From assembly GCA_036374175.1 (NCBI GenBank), contig DASUUH010000021.1, positions 1 to 31,745 of the forward strand: a DNA stretch of 31,745 nucleotides, in the 5' to 3' direction. A program made the translations under genes and the position numbers. Shown here piece after piece: positions 8,409-15,683 of the stretch. Every line of letters begins with the position of its first letter. Positions within the stretch are counted from its first letter, which is position 1. Under the pieces are notes generated by a model that worked only from the letters and a program-made list of their open reading frames with translations, was not told the origin of the DNA and did not search any database. This DNA comes from JASLBX01 sp036374175. GTDB taxonomy: Bacteria; Actinomycetota; Actinomycetes; Jiangellales; Jiangellaceae.

Positions 8409-8438
8409 GCAAAGGAGATTTTGCAAAATATGCTTTGC
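8409..8438 (-). promoter_or_regulatory. Double inverted-repeat operator, GCAAA-N6-TTTGC twice
   Basis: Two identical-architecture sites overlap by two bases: GCAAA-N6-TTTGC at 8409-8424 and at 8423-8438. Their junction forms the 12-bp perfect palindrome ATTTTGCAAAAT (8418-8429). They lie 9-38 bases upstream of the regulator's start codon. This AT-rich island in GC-rich DNA is best explained as the autoregulatory operator of the winged-helix regulator. Steric repression of the core promoter is inferred. Confidence 0.8.
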
Positions 8439-8568
8439 GATAACGCCCGTGTATCGACTTGGAAGAGAGGTCGTATACCGTGCGTTGTCCTATCCGAGTT
8501 GACAGGACCGACCGGGTTGGTCGCACACTTCGCCTGTTGATGTTCGCGTACAAGAGGAGCAACCGAAC

Positions 8569-11190
8569 GTGTCCCGCACGAGTAACGACGGCCGGCGCCG
8601 ACTGGTCATCGTCGAGTCGCCTGCCAAGGTGAAGACGATCGCCGGCTACCTCGGCAAGGGCTACGTCGTGGAGTCCTCGTTCGGTCACATCCGCGATCTG
8701 CCGACCAAGAAGACCGAGGTACCCGCGGCCAAGCGGGACCGGTTCGGTGCCCCGGTCGGCGTCGACGTCGACGGTGGCTTTGAGCCCCTGTACGTCGTTC
8801 CGGCCGGTAGGGCGAAGGATCAGGTCAAGAAGCTCAAGGCGGCGCTCAAAGACGTCGACGAGCTGCTGCTGGCCACGGACGAGGACCGCGAAGGGGAGGC
8901 GATCGCCTGGCATCTACGCGAGGAGCTCAAGCCCAAGGTGCCGGTCAAGCGGATGGTCTTCAACGAGATCACCCGCGACGCGATCATGGCTGCCATAGAG
9001 AACCCTCGGGATATCGACGAGCACCTGGTCGATGCCCAGGAAGCCCGCCGGATCGTCGATCGACTGTACGGCTACGAGGTTTCGCCGGTGCTGTGGCGCA
9101 AGGTCATGCAGGGCCTGTCGGCCGGCCGCGTGCAGAGTGTCGCCACCCGGCTCGTCGTAGACCGCGAGCGCGACCGGATGGCGTTCCGAGCAGCTGACTA
9201 CTGGGATCTGGTCGCAACTCTCGACACCCGTACGAACGACGAACCCAGCTCGTTCGAGGCACGGCTCGCCTCGGTCGCCGGATCGCGGGTCGCCCAGGGC
9301 CGTGACTTCGACTCCAGGGGGCAGCTGAAGGACCGTTCGGCCGGTGTTGTCATCCTTGACGAAACCCGCGCCCAGGCGCTTGCCGCCGCGTTGCCGGACG
9401 TCCCGTTCGAGGTCCGGTCCGTCGAGTCCAAGCCGTACAAGCGCAGCCCCTACGCGCCGTTCAGGACCACGACGCTGCAGCAGGAGGCATCTCGCAAGCT
9501 CGGCTTCGGTGCTGCCCGCGCCATGCAGGTGGCGCAGCGGTTGTACGAAGGTGGGTTCATCACCTATATGCGTACCGACTCGATCACGCTGTCCGAGTCG
9601 GCGATAGCGGCGGCCCGGGCCCAGGTGGCCCAGCTCTACGGCGCCGAATACCTGCCCGAGGCGCCGCGGCGCTACAGCAGCAAGGTGAAGAACGCCCAGG
9701 AGGCGCACGAGGCGATCCGGCCGGCCGGTGAGACGTTCCGGACCCCCGGCGAGACCGGGCTGACCGGTGACGACTTCCGGCTTTACGAGCTGATCTGGAA
9801 GCGCACCGTCGCCTCCCAGATGCGTGATGCGACAGGGCAGACGCTGAGCGTCCGGGTGGGTGCAAGAACCACGTCCGGCGAGGCGGTCGAGTTCGGCGCA
9901 ACCGGCAAGACGATCACCTTCTTCGGCTTCCTCAAGGCGTACGTCGAGAGCACTGACGACCCGGAGGAGCAGCGCGACGACCGCGAGCGGCCGCTGCCTA
10001 ACCTGACTGAGGGCCAGGCTCTGACGCCGATCGACGTTGCCGCCGACGGACACTCCACCAAGCCGCCCGCGCGGTACACCGAGGCGACGCTGGTGCGAGA
10101 ACTTGAGGAGCGCGAGATCGGGCGACCCTCGACGTACGCGCCCACCATCCGCACGATCCTGGACCGCGGGTACGTGTTCAAGAAGGGCACGGCTCTCGTG
10201 CCGTCCTGGCTGGCGTTCGCGGTCACCCAGCTGCTCGAAAAGCACTTCAGCTGGTTGGTCGACTACGAGTTCACCGCCCGCATGGAGGACCGGCTGGACG
10301 AGATCGCCGCCGGCCGGGCCGAGCGGGCCGCCGAACTCGGCAGGTTCTGGGGCGGCGACGACCAGATCGAGGGCATCAAGCACCTGGTCGACAACCTCGG
10401 TGAGATCGACGCCCGCGCCATCTCGTCGTTCCCGCTGGACGATGGAGTCGTCGTGCGCGTGGGCCGCTACGGGCCGTACGTCGAGGACGCCGAAGGCAAC
10501 CGCGGGAGCGTCCCCGAGGACCTGCCACCGGACGAGCTGACCATCGCGAAGGCAAAGGAGTTGCTGGCCGCCGGTAACGGCGATCGCGAGCTCGGTGCCG
10601 AGCCGGCCACCGGCCGAAAGATCGTCGTCAAGTCCGGACGCTACGGCCCGTACGTCACCGAGGTGCTGCCCGACGACGTCCCGTCCGGGACCAAGGCGCG
10701 AACTGCCTCGTTGTTCAAGTCGATGTCGCCGGAGACGGTGACGCTTGACGACGCCCTCCGCCTGCTGACGTTGCCTCGGACGGTCGGCAAGGACGCTGAG
10801 GGTACTGAGATCATCGCGGCCAACGGCCGGTACGGCCCGTACGTGAAGAAGGGCTCGGACACGCGGTCGCTGCCCGAGGAGGAGTCGCTGTTCACGGTCA
10901 CTGTCGAGCAGGCGGAGGCGCTGTTCGCCGAACCCAAGGGCCGGCGCGGGCGAGCGGCAGCGGCTGCGCCGTTGCGTGAACTCGGCACCGACCCGGCGAA
11001 CGGCAAGCCGCTGGTGGTGAAGGAAGGCCGGTTCGGACCGTACATCACCGACGGAGAGACCAATGTGACAGTGCCGCGCGGCACGGGCGTCGACGAGCTC
11101 ACCCACGACCGCGCCGTCGAGCTGATAGCAGAGAAGCGCGCCAAGGGCCCGGCACCGCGCCGCCGCCGCACCTCCCGCACGCGCTCCTGA
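8569..11190 (+). CDS. topA: DNA topoisomerase I
   Basis: The 873-aa product is a type IA topoisomerase that relaxes negatively supercoiled DNA. The TOPRIM domain (LVIVESPAKVKTIAGYLG with Glu16; ATDEDREGEAIAWHL with Asp104, Asp106 and Glu108) is followed by the catalytic domain, whose YMRTDS motif carries the active-site Tyr333. EAHEAIRP and PARYTEATLVRELEE are further family signatures. The C-terminus has four GRYGPYV/GRFGPYI repeats (about residues 625-840) in place of the zinc fingers of E. coli TopA, and a basic tail (PRRRRTSRTRS), as usual in actinobacteria. The start is a GTG with AAGAGGAGC about 9 bases upstream. The long antisense frames across it are shadows. Confidence 0.98.
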   Translation: MSRTSNDGRRRLVIVESPAKVKTIAGYLGKGYVVESSFGHIRDLPTKKTEVPAAKRDRFGAPVGVDVDGGFEPLYVVPAGRAKDQVKKLKAALKDVDELLLATDEDREGEAIAWHLREELKPKVPVKRMVFNEITRDAIMAAIENPRDIDEHLVDAQEARRIVDRLYGYEVSPVLWRKVMQGLSAGRVQSVATRLVVDRERDRMAFRAADYWDLVATLDTRTNDEPSSFEARLASVAGSRVAQGRDFDSRGQLKDRSAGVVILDETRAQALAAALPDVPFEVRSVESKPYKRSPYAPFRTTTLQQEASRKLGFGAARAMQVAQRLYEGGFITYMRTDSITLSESAIAAARAQVAQLYGAEYLPEAPRRYSSKVKNAQEAHEAIRPAGETFRTPGETGLTGDDFRLYELIWKRTVASQMRDATGQTLSVRVGARTTSGEAVEFGATGKTITFFGFLKAYVESTDDPEEQRDDRERPLPNLTEGQALTPIDVAADGHSTKPPARYTEATLVRELEEREIGRPSTYAPTIRTILDRGYVFKKGTALVPSWLAFAVTQLLEKHFSWLVDYEFTARMEDRLDEIAAGRAERAAELGRFWGGDDQIEGIKHLVDNLGEIDARAISSFPLDDGVVVRVGRYGPYVEDAEGNRGSVPEDLPPDELTIAKAKELLAAGNGDRELGAEPATGRKIVVKSGRYGPYVTEVLPDDVPSGTKARTASLFKSMSPETVTLDDALRLLTLPRTVGKDAEGTEIIAANGRYGPYVKKGSDTRSLPEEESLFTVTVEQAEALFAEPKGRRGRAAAAAPLRELGTDPANGKPLVVKEGRFGPYITDGETNVTVPRGTGVDELTHDRAVELIAEKRAKGPAPRRRRTSRTRS

Positions 11191-11255
11191 CGTTCGATCA
11201 CGTTCGGCAGACGGCGCGACGTACCTACATGGCTGCGGGCATGTGGCTTCGTCGC
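11191..11255. repeat. Dispersed palindromic repeat, copy A (3' arm incomplete)
   Basis: Immediately after the topA stop lies a segment nearly identical to 31667-31731 after the NlpC/P60 gene: the first 20 bases match exactly, and so do the 17 bases at 11216-11232. Only about eight or nine substitutions occur over 65 bases. In this copy the inner stem (CGACG with CGTCG) remains, but the outer 3' arm seen in the other copy is absent. The segment ends at the stop codon of the convergent PAP2 gene. Confidence 0.8.
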
Positions 11256-12172
11256 TAACCCTGGTGGGCGGCCCACGCGTGAATGGTCCGCCCGGCCGAC
11301 CGCCGTGCGAGCAGCCCAGCGGCGCCTAGGCCGGCGACGACGACCGCGCCGCCCACGATGGCGTCCATGAGGTAGTGGTTGCCGGTAAAGACGATGGCCG
11401 TCAGCATCAGAACCGGCATCGCGACGGCGACCGTCCGTGCCAGCCGGTGCTCGACCAGGCGGTAGATCGCGATACCGGCCAACAGCACCCAGCCGAAGTG
11501 CAGGCTCGGCATCGCCGCGTACTCGTTGACTAGTGCTGACGCGTTGAATTCTCGATAGCCGTCCGAGTGTGCCGCGATCGTGTCCACGAAGCCGAACTCG
11601 GGCAGGAACCTCGGCGGGGCCAGCGGGTAGAGGGCGAAGACGATGAGCGAGAAGCCACCCGAGGCCAGCAGCGCATTGCGGTAGAACCGGTATGCCTCCG
11701 GTCGCCGCACCAGAAGCCACAGCAACGTGCCAATGATGACCGGCCAGTACATGATGTAGACCGCGTTGGCCAGATTGACGACCCCGTCGCGGGCGACCGC
11801 CCAGGTCTGAACCTGTGGTTCGACGAATATCCCGAGCCACCGTTCGAACGAGATGAGCCGTTCAGCGTTTGCGAATGCGGTGTCGACTCGATCGTCGGTG
11901 AGTCCCCGAACCAATGAGTACAGGAGCGCGGCGGTCCCGACGAAGGCGAGCTCGCGGAGCATCGCGTGCAGTCGGCGCTGTGCTCCCAACCCGGACGGAT
12001 TTCTGCCGTCGGGCGGCTGCGTCGGCGGGAACCGTCCGCTCTGTGCAGCTGATGAAGCGGCTCTGGAAGCCCGGCCGACCGATGTGTCGGTACCAACCGC
12101 GGCTCCCGTTCGGAGCAAGACGGGTAATCCAAATGCGCGCGCTGCGGTCAGCGGTCCGGTGTTCGTGGTCAC
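11255..12172 (-). CDS. PAP2-family membrane phosphatase/transferase
   Basis: The 305-aa protein has a roughly 65-residue hydrophilic N-terminus followed by about six membrane helices of the PAP2_3 (inositol-phosphorylceramide-synthase-like) type. The acid-phosphatase signatures are the C2 motif AAMPSLHFGW (His225) and the C3 motif TGNHYLMDAIVGG (His266, Asp270). YPLAPPRFLP precedes C2, as in this subfamily. Such enzymes handle lipid phosphates or transfer phospho-head groups at the outer membrane face. The start is the GTG at 12172, which has GGCAGGGGG 6-7 bases upstream. The open frame extends to 12370, but that part has no family character. It converges with topA and diverges from tmk. Confidence 0.9.
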   Translation of the reverse strand: MTTNTGPLTAARAFGLPVLLRTGAAVGTDTSVGRASRAASSAAQSGRFPPTQPPDGRNPSGLGAQRRLHAMLRELAFVGTAALLYSLVRGLTDDRVDTAFANAERLISFERWLGIFVEPQVQTWAVARDGVVNLANAVYIMYWPVIIGTLLWLLVRRPEAYRFYRNALLASGGFSLIVFALYPLAPPRFLPEFGFVDTIAAHSDGYREFNASALVNEYAAMPSLHFGWVLLAGIAIYRLVEHRLARTVAVAMPVLMLTAIVFTGNHYLMDAIVGGAVVVAGLGAAGLLARRSAGRTIHAWAAHQG

Positions 12173-12361
12173 GATCAACCCCCTGCCCCAAATGACTACC
12201 AATGGCCCTCTGTGAGCACGCTGAGAACGGACGGGAATATCCGCCACGCCTGATGCCGTCGGCCCTGCCGGACACCGGATCTCAGCCGCTCTTCGCCGGC
12301 CTCGACGCGATCCACGATTGCCGGTGTCATCGCAGCTAGACAATGGTTTGCCGGCTGTTCT

Positions 12362-12411
12362 AGGGATCAACCAGGGAGATCCCTGGCGCAGCTCTGGGGG
12401 GTTCCCCGGAG
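12362..12411. other. Alternative and tandem hairpins upstream of tmk
   Basis: Three dyads sit in the 282-base PAP2-tmk gap: AGGGATC (12362-12368) with GATCCCT (12378-12384); CCAGGG-AGAT-CCCTGG (12371-12386), which excludes the first; and an 8-bp stem CTCTGGGG-GGTT-CCCCGGAG (12392-12411, one G-U pair). They could end transcription entering tmk from the left or form an attenuator. The rest of the gap shows nothing I recognise. Confidence 0.45.
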
Positions 12412-12442
12412 CGGTCCCTCAGTTCGTGTCGGACAACGTCAC

Positions 12443-12448
12443 TACGCT
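12443..12448 (+). promoter_or_regulatory. -10 element TACGCT of leaderless tmk
   Basis: TACGCT ends exactly 6 bases before the GTG start of tmk, and no Shine-Dalgarno sequence precedes that GTG. The predicted transcript would start at the start codon. The -35 region is weak. Confidence 0.6.
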
Positions 12449-12454
12449 GTCCTG

Positions 12455-13081
12455 GTGGCCGACTACAAAGGGGTATTCATCGCCATCGAAGGTGGCGATG
12501 GCGCGGGCAAGTCAACTCAGGCCCGCCTGCTCGCCAGCCGGCTGCGCGAGGCCGGTCACGAAGTTGTGCTGACCTACGAACCCGGCGACACCAGGATCGG
12601 CCCCACGGTCCGCCGGCTCGTCCTCGACGTGGCCAGCGAAGGGCTCGACCCCCGCGCCGAAGCGCTCCTGTACGCGGCCGACCGTGCCGAGCATGTTGCC
12701 GCGCTGATCCGGCCGGCTCTCGAGCGTGGCGCAGTAGTCATCACTGATCGCTACATTGACTCGTCCATCGCCTACCAGGGTGTCGGCCGCGGGCTTGGCG
12801 TGGCCGAAGTGGCCGCCGTGTCCGCATTCGCAACCGGAGGTCTGCTGCCCGACCTGACGGTCGTGCTCGATGTCCCAGAGGATGTTCGCCGGCCCCGCAT
12901 CGGCGGGCTCGGGGATCGCCTCGAGCGCGAGGCGGCGGAATTCCACGAGGCCGTCCGTAAGGCATACCTCCACCGAGCCGCCGCCGATCCCGGCCGCTAC
13001 CTGATCGTGGACGCGTCCCAGCCCCCGGACCAGCTGGCCGATCTGATCGCCGAGCAGGTCGAGAAGGTGATGAGCACGTGA
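12455..13081 (+). CDS. tmk: Thymidylate kinase
   Basis: The 208-aa enzyme phosphorylates dTMP to dTDP using ATP, an essential step in dTTP synthesis. The P-loop is FIAIEGGDGAGKSTQARLLA. The nucleotide-binding YEPGDTRIGPTVRRLVL segment and the DRYIDSSIAYQGVGRGL (DRY-x-DSS-x-AYQG) motif follow. The basic lid region (RRPRIGGLGDRLE) carries the lid arginines of the bacterial type. Length is normal. The GTG start has no ribosome site but lies 6 bases after a -10 hexamer. The 3' end overlaps holB by 4 bases (GTGA), which couples nucleotide supply and replication genes in one operon. Confidence 0.97.
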   Translation: MADYKGVFIAIEGGDGAGKSTQARLLASRLREAGHEVVLTYEPGDTRIGPTVRRLVLDVASEGLDPRAEALLYAADRAEHVAALIRPALERGAVVITDRYIDSSIAYQGVGRGLGVAEVAAVSAFATGGLLPDLTVVLDVPEDVRRPRIGGLGDRLEREAAEFHEAVRKAYLHRAAADPGRYLIVDASQPPDQLADLIAEQVEKVMST

Positions 13082-14241
13082 CGGTGTGGGATTCGGTCAT
13101 TGGGCAGACCGTTGTGCCGATGCTTCAGCGGACGGTCGACGACGCGGCCGCAATCCTTCGAGGTGAGGCGACGGCCGGCGGGGCCATGACGCATGCCTGG
13201 CTGTTCACTGGCCCGCCCGGCTCGGGCCGCTCGGTCGCCGCCCGAGCTTTCGCCGCCGCACTCCAATGCCCCCAAGGCGGATGTGGTGAGTGCTCTGAGT
13301 GCTCCGACGTTCGCTCCGGAGCTCACCCGGACGTTGCCAATCTGGTCACTGACGGGTTGTGGATCCGCATCAAGCAGATCCGCGAGCTGGTGCCCAAGGC
13401 GGCGCTGCGCCCGTCGCGCGGCCGCTGGCAGATTGTCATCGTGGAGGACGCCGACCGGCTCGGCGACGACGCCGCCGATGCCCTGCTGCTCGCGCTTGAA
13501 GAGCCACCGCGGCGGACGGTGTGGATGTTGTGCGCGCCGACCGGTGAGGACATCGTTCCCACCATCAGATCTCGGTGCCGCCTCGTGCAACTGCGCACGC
13601 CGCCATACGACGAGGTGGCCCGCTACCTGGCCGACACCCAGGCCGTTGATCCCGAACTCGCAGCTTTTGCCGCTCGCGCCTCTCAAGGACACATAGGGCG
13701 GGCGCGCGCGCTGGCCACCGATGCGGATGTGCGGGCTCGGCGCGGTGAAGTGCTGCGCCTGCCGTTCTCGCTGACAGACCTTCGTACCTGTCTCGACGCG
13801 GCCAATGCGCTGGTCGAAGCGGCAAAGGCGGACGCTGAGCGCCACTGCGACGCCCTCGATGCCCGCGAGGCTGAGGAGTTGAAGAAGGCCCTCGGCGCCG
13901 GCACGATCGGGCGCCGGCCCCGGGCCATGGATGCCGCAGTCAAAGAACTCGAACGCGAACAGAAGATGCGCCGCACCAGGATCCAGCGTGATTCCATCGA
14001 TCGGGCGCTCGTCGACGTGCTGGCCATCTATCGCGACGTGCTCACGCTGCAGCTGGCGGCCGGCGCAGAGTTGGTCAACGACGACATGCGACCATCGATC
14101 GACAGGCTCGCCCGGAGTTCCTCGCCGGAGTCCACGCTGCGCCGCATGGAGGCCGTCGTCGCGGCCCGCGAGGCTCTCGAAGCCAACGCCGCGCCGCTGC
14201 TGACCCTCGAGGCAATGGCGCTGACCTTGCGCGAGGGCTGA
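13078..14241 (+). CDS. holB: DNA polymerase III subunit delta'
   Basis: The 387-aa protein is the clamp-loader delta' subunit. It has an AAA+ fold with an altered P-loop (GPPGSGRSVAARAF, Arg where Lys is usual), a zinc-binding loop (CPQGGCGECSECSDV, four cysteines), IRELVPKAALRPSRG, VVIVEDADRL-type Walker B, LLLALEEPPRRT and the TIRSRC sensor. The degenerate P-loop fits the non-hydrolysing role of delta'. The last about 170 residues form the helical collar domain. The GTG start overlaps tmk by 4 bases. The PSP1 gene follows after a GNAT gene on the other strand. As I recall, holB also lies near yaaT (PSP1) in Bacillus. Confidence 0.96.
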   Translation: MTVWDSVIGQTVVPMLQRTVDDAAAILRGEATAGGAMTHAWLFTGPPGSGRSVAARAFAAALQCPQGGCGECSECSDVRSGAHPDVANLVTDGLWIRIKQIRELVPKAALRPSRGRWQIVIVEDADRLGDDAADALLLALEEPPRRTVWMLCAPTGEDIVPTIRSRCRLVQLRTPPYDEVARYLADTQAVDPELAAFAARASQGHIGRARALATDADVRARRGEVLRLPFSLTDLRTCLDAANALVEAAKADAERHCDALDAREAEELKKALGAGTIGRRPRAMDAAVKELEREQKMRRTRIQRDSIDRALVDVLAIYRDVLTLQLAAGAELVNDDMRPSIDRLARSSSPESTLRRMEAVVAAREALEANAAPLLTLEAMALTLREG

Positions 14242-14262
14242 GCAGCCCGCCACGCCCGCCCC

Positions 14263-14311
14263 TGATCATCGGCCCTTTCCGGCCGGATGACACGGAAACT
14301 GCCGATGATCA
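14263..14311. terminator. Bidirectional hairpin between holB and a GNAT gene
   Basis: TGATCATCGGC (14263-14273) pairs perfectly with GCCGATGATCA (14301-14311). After a 2x2 mismatch the stem continues with TTTCCG (14276-14281) and CGGAAA (14293-14298) around an 11-base loop. The right arm includes the stop codon of the GNAT gene on the minus strand. Position between converging genes argues for a shared terminator. Confidence 0.75.
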
Positions 14312-14761
14312 CGAGAGGGGGAGTTTGAAGCCGGTGTGCGAGGCCGTGAAGCCGAGTCGCTCGTAGAACCGGTGCGCGTCCCGCCGCCGGGCATCGCTGG
14401 TTAGCTGGACAAGAGCACATCCACGCGAACGAGCCTGTTCGATCGCCCACCGCATCAAAGCCTCACCGAGGCCATCGCCGCGGGCGGATGAGGCGACCCG
14501 AACCCCCTCGATCTGTGCGCGCCATGTTCCTCGGCGCGACAATCCCGGGATGAAGGTCAGCTGCATTGTCGCAACGATCTGACCGGCACGTTCGCCGACT
14601 ACCAGCAACTGGTTCGGATCGGCGGCGATGGCGGCGAACGACACCTCGTACGGCGCCCGGTCGTGCGGTGTCTCGCGCGAAGCCCCGATCTCGTCGTCGG
14701 CAAGCAGCTCGGTGATCGCCGGCACATCAGTGAGGGTGGCAAGTCGGATCGTTAACTCCAC
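14309..14761 (-). CDS. GNAT-family N-acetyltransferase
   Basis: The 150-aa protein is a compact GNAT domain that would transfer an acetyl group from acetyl-CoA to an unknown amine. Visible elements are ELTIRLATLTDVPAITELLADDE (beta1-alpha1), the beta4 strand IEGVRVASSARGDGLGEALMRWAIEQA with the Q/RxxGxG/A-like CoA loop (ARGDGLGEAL), and the C-terminal DAHRFYERLGF. The sequence resembles the phosphinothricin/YhbS-type single-domain enzymes. The start is taken as the GTG at 14761, where the domain begins; the open frame extends to 14839 but would then overlap the divergent PSP1 gene. The stop codon lies inside a strong hairpin shared with holB. Confidence 0.9.
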   Translation of the reverse strand: MELTIRLATLTDVPAITELLADDEIGASRETPHDRAPYEVSFAAIAADPNQLLVVGERAGQIVATMQLTFIPGLSRRGTWRAQIEGVRVASSARGDGLGEALMRWAIEQARSRGCALVQLTSDARRRDAHRFYERLGFTASHTGFKLPLS

Positions 14762-14798
14762 CCGCCTATCTGACCATGGCCAACTGAAGGGAACGTCG

Positions 14799-14804
14799 TA
14801 TGGT
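14799..14804 (+). promoter_or_regulatory. -10 element TATGGT of leaderless PSP1 gene
   Basis: TATGGT is followed by exactly 6 bases and then the ATG at 14811. No ribosome site is present, so the mRNA probably begins at the start codon. Confidence 0.6.
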
Positions 14805-14810
14805 GACGGG

Positions 14811-15683
14811 ATGGGCATGGTGATGGCGGTCACCTTCAACCGGTACGGGCGGCTCTACTACCTCGACCCTGGTCCGCACCAGCCCCGCGTCGGAGAGAAG
14901 GTCTTGGTCCCGACCGACGATGGCCCCGAGGTTGCCGAGTGCGTCTGGGCGCCCCAATGGGTGTCGGAGGACATCGGCGGGCTGCCGGTATGCGACGGCA
15001 TCGCTACCGATGACGACCTCGAGCGGGACGAGCGGAACCGGCGCCGCCGGGCCGAGGGCCGGGTCGTGGCCCGCAGGCTCATCCGTCAGCACGGGCTGCC
15101 GATGAAGGTCGTCGGGGTGGACTTCGTCGACACCCGGGAAGACGTCGACCAGCTGATCACGATCTATTTCAGCGCGCCGCACCGGGTTGACTTCCGAGAG
15201 CTCGTGCGCGATCTGGCCCGCAATCTCAAAGCCCGGATCGATCTGCGCCAGCTCGGCGCCCGGGACGAGGCGAGGGTCCAGACCGGGATCGGCCCGTGCG
15301 GGCGCGACACCTGCTGCTCGACGTTCTTGAAGGACTTCGAGCCGGTCAGCATCCGGATGGCCAAGGACCAGGATCTGCCACTTAACCCGCTGAAGATCTC
15401 CGGGGCCTGCGGGCGCCTGATGTGTTGCCTGAAGTATGAACATCCGCTCTACCAGGACTTCAAAGTAAGTGTGCCGGCGCTTGGCTGTGGCGTCACCACC
15501 GACGACGGCATCGAGGGTACGGTCGTCGGCTACAACGTGCCCTCCGAGACCGTGTACGTCCGCGACCGCGAGACCGGGCGTAAGGTGGCTTGCCCAAAGG
15601 CCAGCGTCTGCGGTTCCCGGCAGGTGTACGAGACAGCCGTCGCGGACGGCATGCGACCTACCCCCGACGAGGAGGATCAGTGA
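14811..15683 (+). CDS. PSP1/RicT family protein with cysteine cluster
   Basis: The 290-aa protein belongs to the PSP1 (YaaT/RicT) family. In Bacillus, RicT works with RicA and RicF as an iron-sulfur-bearing complex that promotes mRNA processing by RNase Y; whether that applies here is unknown. The conserved core is visible: VVGVDFVDTREDVDQLITIYFSA-type strands, RVDFRELVRDLA, IDLRQLGARDEARVQTGIGPCGRDTCC, then ACGRLMCCLKYE. The two CGR-x1-2-CC clusters (at least five cysteines) fit Fe-S ligation. ATG 14811 is chosen because it follows a -10 hexamer by 6 bases; the frame upstream (to 14628) is antisense to the GNAT gene. It overlaps the peptidase gene by GTGA. Confidence 0.94.
   Translation: MGMVMAVTFNRYGRLYYLDPGPHQPRVGEKVLVPTDDGPEVAECVWAPQWVSEDIGGLPVCDGIATDDDLERDERNRRRRAEGRVVARRLIRQHGLPMKVVGVDFVDTREDVDQLITIYFSAPHRVDFRELVRDLARNLKARIDLRQLGARDEARVQTGIGPCGRDTCCSTFLKDFEPVSIRMAKDQDLPLNPLKISGACGRLMCCLKYEHPLYQDFKVSVPALGCGVTTDDGIEGTVVGYNVPSETVYVRDRETGRKVACPKASVCGSRQVYETAVADGMRPTPDEEDQ

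Noticed and set aside
8401..8913. N-terminal extension of the winged-helix regulator to 8913
   Set aside because: It would read through the operator, the topA promoter region and the 5' end of topA. Family similarity starts at the ATG at 8400.
8914..11106. 730-codon minus-strand open frame opposite topA
   Set aside because: It is exactly antisense to topA, whose motifs are complete; GC-rich codon bias makes such shadow frames long. The translation shows no family.
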